DNA from: Rhynchospora pubera
Taxonomy: Eukaryota > Streptophyta > Magnoliopsida > Poales > Cyperaceae
NCBI GenBank assembly: GCA_028095005.1
Contig: CM051459.1
Location: 271,331,229-271,395,228 of the forward strand
Length of the DNA: 64,000 nt
Direction of reading: 5' to 3'
Both the position numbers and the translations under genes were made by a program. The notes beneath the pieces were generated by a model. That model worked only from the letters and a program-made list of their open reading frames with translations, was not told the DNA's origin and made no database searches. Positions 59,490 through 64,000 of this stretch are shown here, in pieces; position 1 is the stretch's first letter; each line of letters begins with the position of its first letter.

Positions 59490-61171
59490 CTCCGTAAAAC
59501 CCAGGCGAAGCAATGTAACCTCTATTATGAGGACACTTAACCGGCTGTACAACCTTGATTGGTATGCTGCGCAGAATGAGTGCACTGCTGCCATTGGGCC
59601 TGAAGTGGATGCTTAATCAGGTAAAACATTATTTGTGCAAAGGAACACGTGAAAAATACAACCATTTAGAATGGGTTGTGACAGGCCGAAATGCAACTTA
59701 TGCCACAACCTTGAGAACTGAGAACAAATGATGAATTATATAAAATGAAAAACAAAATTTCTTGTGCATCGTCCATTGTTTAGATACCAGTATCAGATTA
59801 GGTGTAATTTGGAAATTTTTCGGTCACTCTTCCAAAGCTGTTGAAATTGTGTTGTTAACATTCAAATCATTTAGTGGATTATGAAATGATTTCAAATGGC
59901 TCTGGATCTCATATACATACTTATCTCTTGATTGTATTTATAATTTTTGTGAGTTTTTAATTTTTTTATATACTCACAATAAATTATGTCCAAGGGAACT
60001 GTGCATCCATTCTTTTCTCCGTATTTTTATTAGAATAACCCACATGGAAGAAGATCTTTTTTGGTTTTTCATGTTAATGCATGGTGATTTGTTGTTTTGG
60101 AGTTGCTATTTAAAGTTGATACTTCAGAGGGGTATCTGGAAGGCCATTCCCTTTTTTTTTTTTCTTTCAGATTATGTAAACAAACAAGTAAACAACAGAT
60201 AACAAATCGTAAGAGTTCTTCTGTTAGCACTGGCAATAAAAATTTAGCTTTTAGCTTAAAATAGACAATTTTACTTTTTTTTTTTATAGGGCTTATTACA
60301 ACATCATGTAGAGATAGCTGATTATTTTAACCTGAGAGGTGTATCTGTAATATTCCTCTTTAGAAGAAACCTTTTGCGTTGAATGGTGTCAATTCTTGCT
60401 AATGCTCATGACCGTGCAGTCAAGAAGTTAAAAGATACCCACAAGGCTCATGTCCATTCAGAAGCTGAGGTTTTTATTTGTCATTTCTTGTTAAGATTAT
60501 TGTTTTGGAATTGAATTGAACTTATATGCGTCGTCAGATTTGCATCCAAAATACAATTTTTTTAATCTCATCTTCATGTATAGTACCGAGTATTGAATCC
60601 GTTGAATGGAAAAAGACATTTCCTGTTAAGTTTTGAAATATTTGGTCCCACTTCACAAATTATATCTCATTTTCTTGATTAACTTAAACAAAAGATTAAA
60701 GATTTTGAAATTTAGTAATCTGAGTGACAAATGTAGATATGAACTTTATATTTCAAATTAATGGAAGTAGCAAAAGTTTTCTCTTTCTTCATAAGGATGC
60801 TATATGAATCTATGTGGAAAATTTAAGATAAAGTTTGTCAGGTTATAGTTGTGTTAACCCTTTGTATTAAAACACCTTGGTTGTAATCTTAAAGTCAGGA
60901 GATCTGTATGTGCTTATATTATTGGCAGTTATTAAACAGTAGAATAATATTTGATAAATTATTGTACCTATGAAATTATAATTATGTTAACAGAAGATTT
61001 CTTCAATTGATGTAGGCTGCTGTGCTTGCTAAGTTTAAGCCAACAATAAATACTAAATTGTTGATGTCAGAGCTTAGGCGAGCTGATAAAATGGGAAGAG
61101 AAGCACTAAAGCATTTTGAGAGTACCCGCCACTTACTTCTATACTATGAGGACCTTGTCAGCAACCAAACT
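59490..61171 (+). pseudogene. Decayed sulfotransferase-like (nodulation-protein-related, P-loop) gene
   Basis: Three exons are readable. 59490-59620 gives IFSVKPRRSNVTSIMRTLNR, LYNLDWYAAQNECTAA. 60290-60469 gives LLQHHVEIADYFNLRGVSVI, FLFRRNLLR, MVSILANAHD, KAHVHSEAE. 61016-61171 gives AAVLAKFKPTINTKLLMSEL, REALKHFESTRHLLLYYEDL. The order and motifs match the plant P-loop sulfotransferase-like family annotated as nodulation-protein-related. Defects: a 1-bp insertion at the end of the first exon (ATTGGGCCTG) that shifts LKWMLNQ out of frame, an in-frame TGA at 60380-60382 where Arg is expected, a decayed start of the first exon, and no recognisable 5' or last exons. Splice sites are intact. 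A Helitron end lies 200 bp downstream, in what would be the next intron. Confidence 0.8.
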
Positions 61172-61371
61172 GTGAGCTTTTAGTCGGAAATAATTCTATG
61201 TTCCCTCTTAACAAAAATTTCTCTTACAACCCTATAAAAAATGAAATTAAATCTGATTCACATTTTACCAAATCGTTTTTACACTGCCCAAAAGACCCTG
61301 CAATCGTCATACCTTATATGTACATAGATGAGCTGTCGGGGATGGCCAGTTTGGGAACAGTTTAAAATAAA

Positions 61372-61399
61372 CTAGTGGTGGCGTCGCGCGTTGCGCGAC
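61372..61399 (-). mobile_element. Helitron 3' terminus (minus orientation)
   Basis: Minus-strand reading: hairpin GTCGCGC-AAC-GCGCGAC (61399-61383), 7 nt, then CTAG (61375-61372) followed by host T. Same architecture as the end at 17318. The body extends to the right; its 5' end was not found. Confidence 0.72.
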
Positions 61400-63089
61400 C
61401 TATCCAAAAAATAAAAATTTAACAGAGTTTCATGTTAGATCGGATGTTGAGTTTCAATAAATACACGAGTTTGTAACAATTTTTTTATTTAACAACTTTT
61501 TATAATTTATATATATTTATAAAAAGTATGTTTGTTTGAATATACTAATATCGTTTTTTAGTTTTTATATCGTTATATATAGTTTTTTTTGTTTTTATAT
61601 TGTTTTATAAATATATAATTATTTAAGTTTACATTATGCGATATGTAATTATTTGCTATTTTTAATTGTAGTTTTTGTTGAATTTTAGTTATACCGCTAT
61701 TTTCACATGCTCTATCATTTGAAGGTTAGCATGCAATGCGAGGGAAAAAAAAATTTGAACTATATGAAATAATAATAAATTCGGGAAAATGTGAAAATTA
61801 AAAAGCTTTCGAAGCTAGTATAGCCATTAATCAAGAAATAAATAATCCACAAAGGACTAACAATCAATAAGCAGCTACTTGGCAAAAAAAAGAAAAAGTG
61901 CACATTATTTTCAAATCAACTCACTGCGATACTTATGGTACTAAAAAAAATAAATAAAATTACACCAAATCAAATGGCTACCAAAACAATTCGTTACTTC
62001 AATGAAAATTACATGTTAACAATCAAAATTCTATTTTAATTGAGATGAGGATAAGAATAGCAAAGTCAGCATACTGGACACAAACAAATGACTATTGTAT
62101 ATGCATAAATCTTTTTATAGAACAATAACAAATTGACAACACCAGGCACAGGGTCATCACCTAATAAAAATTGCATAACATTGTGCCTGAAAAGCACAGA
62201 CATATAATGAACATAATAAGAGAACAATAGCTCATTTGACCAGTAATAAGATTGTAACTATTTTTTATCAACAGGAGTTGAATCCAAGGAATTTAAAAAA
62301 CTTATACAGTAGAACTATAATTTTATAGAAAATATTTTCAACATTGATTATCAATGATATATAACTAAAAAAAAGAAGAAAAAAAATAGAACCTGAAGGG
62401 TTGAGCATAGGCTACTCTTTTTCTGTGTGATTCTCTAAGAAACCTTTTGCATCATAAGCCTGGAATATTTAATAATCTGGAAAGAAAAATATTATTAGAG
62501 GGCAATAATTTTTAACATAGAAAGCTAACAATAATCTTCTATAACCCCCAATATTTCCTTAAATTACTCATATCTATACACTCACCTCTTACTGTTTATC
62601 ATCTGGTGTTTGATATCAAATGAATGTTGTCTGTTATAATGACCTTTTAATTTAACAAAAAGTTCAACTCTAAACCACACAAAATCATTCAATGTCGTTT
62701 TTCCACAAAAAAAAATCATTCTCAAAATCATATCTAAAAACCAAAGACTATGAACCATCAATCTGTAAACTACACGTTGATCAGTGTTGAGATCCATACT
62801 TTACCCACAAATACAGCCTTCTAGGACTGTCTTAGCTAGCTAACACTGAAATAAATTACAATAAAAAAAAATCAGATTCCAAAGAAAGCAACATCAAAGG
62901 CACCAAAAATCGTATGCTACCTGGTGTATATATAAATGTTCTAGTGGCACAGAAGTGTGACGACGACGACAAACTCCTCAGAAAGGGGAAAAGGAAAAAA
63001 AAAGAGAAAGGAACAGCACCGACTAACCGAGTCAATCTGTGTACCCACACCATGCAAAATTTAGAAAGCCGATAAGCAAAAGTGATCAC
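61400..63089. other. Probable Helitron body and/or intron of the right-edge gene
   Basis: AT-rich, with no helicase or other domain readable on either strand, so if it is a Helitron it is non-autonomous. Confidence 0.35.
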
Positions 63090-64000
63090 CTTTATATTGT
63101 ACGACTCTTGCAGGTATCTCATGCCATTGACGACTCGTATCCTCAGACCTAACATTCATCTTCAGTTGGTACCATCTGAAACCAAACAAACATTAGGTAA
63201 TCAAATCAGCATATACAATTACCAAGCTGGAGTAGATCCATATGTGTTTTCAACACAGTTGAAATCTAAATTCAACTTAAAGCATTACCGAGGGGTTAAG
63301 GGTTCAACGAATTAGCAAGCAATTGGTGATTTTGAGCCTTGAAAGATGAACTAAATTGGACTGAATTTACAAAATTACCGTTGTGGAAGAGGTCGAGGTT
63401 GTGAAAGCGATAAAAGTAAATGGCAAAAACGATATTCAAATGAAATTCAATGAGGCCTTGGGTGTTCAAATTAGATTTTTCCATGAACTCTAAACTAAAC
63501 AAATGAAATTCAAATCTGAAAGGTAAATAAATAAAAACGAAAGTAAAACCAATTAGAAAGAGCTATAGATGTTAAAATGACTCTCGTACACAACCAAACG
63601 TTGAATTGCTGATATCCATTGGCATGAAAATCAGATCGCAAGAACCATCAGCCTTCCCTCTTTCCCTACTCTCACAATGTTTAATCAAAATGAGATTTGG
63701 ATTCAATCAAACTCCGGTAAGTGCTGTAAATTTTCTCGATATCCACTGGCAAAGTTCTCCATTGGAAATCGAGTAGTACTCACCAGAAAAATGAGTATAA
63801 CAGGCACTAAATCGAGCTTGTAAGGCGACTTAGCGACTTAGAGAGACTGAAATTTCAATTTTCTTATTAGTATTCAAAAGGGAAAAAAAAGGAAATAATC
63901 GAAAGAAAAAAGGAAATCATTTCGAAATAGAAAGGAAAAGAAAAAAAAGGAGAGATCGCGTAGAGGAGAATAATCAATAAAATCCTTCGTACCAGTCTGC
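63090..64000 (-). CDS. Possible 5' part of an unidentified minus-strand gene
   Basis: Minus-strand splice signals suggest three exons. A pyrimidine-rich leader runs from the window edge to a donor TTTCTG|GTGAGTAC (about 63783). The second runs from about 63493 (acceptor TTTGTTTAG) to CAACG|GTAATT (about 63379). The third, 63175-63090 (TTTGGTTTCAG .. AAAG|GTGATC), has an open frame WYQLKMNVRSEDTSRQWHEI then PARVVQYK. Exon 2 joins this frame only in a reading that lacks an ATG; its own ATG frame (MEKSNLNTQGLIEFH) runs into a stop. The start codon is therefore unresolved. I do not recognise the protein; it could also be a Helitron-captured fragment. Confidence 0.3.

Overview
The window is nuclear DNA from a flowering plant, probably a eudicot. 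It is AT-rich, its genes have short GT..AG introns, and its proteins are typical of angiosperms (a lectin-type receptor kinase, a PHOS32-like universal stress protein, frataxin, a PBP1/KIC-type EF-hand protein, a plant-type PARG). The repeats are also typical: L1 LINE, Copia and Athila/Tat-like LTRs, hAT, Mutator and PIF/Harbinger MITEs, a tRNA-derived SINE and Helitron ends. I could not narrow the species.

Layout. 0-2.4 kb: a receptor kinase ORF that lacks its lectin domain (+). 2.5-5.5 kb: a dead L1 retrotransposon bracketed by a ~90-bp direct repeat; 5.58-7.17 kb: a non-autonomous hAT element that seems to carry a captured exon. 8.5-10 kb: universal stress protein (+). 13.3-15.6 kb: a serine-proline-repeat/LRR protein (-), whose 5' leader probably starts near 20.5 kb. 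17.3 kb: a Helitron 3' end. 23.0-24.4 kb: mitochondrial frataxin (+), convergent with a single-exon Ca-binding PBP1/KIC-like gene (-) at 25.0-25.4 kb. 27.3-36.3 kb: a transposon graveyard with several elements that can be closed to the base by their target-site duplications (TSDs), a SINE, palindromic MITEs embedded in microsatellites, and paired 65-bp hairpins. 37.3-42.0 kb: an 11-exon poly(ADP-ribose) glycohydrolase-like gene (-).

42.6-56.5 kb is a satellite array with a ~173-bp AT-rich monomer (about 55 copies by eye). It is interrupted by a Copia solo LTR (itself containing an hAT element that contains a MITE), by an Athila/Tat-like solo LTR, and by a small TIR element. 56.8-58.7 kb holds four precisely bounded MITEs. 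59.5-61.2 kb is a decayed sulfotransferase-like (nodulation-protein-related) gene, followed by a second Helitron 3' end and, at the right edge, what looks like the 5' end of a minus-strand gene.

The genes are unrelated housekeeping or signalling genes and form no operon or pathway. The most notable object is the PARG-like gene. The splice model is open throughout, but the residues that define PARG catalysis are replaced (GGG->GGN, QEE->QEQ, NWGCG->NWECR), and its last exon ends in a tail resembling the linker of Copia polyproteins. I found no convincing new multi-gene system. All identifications are from reading the sequence; no database search was run.
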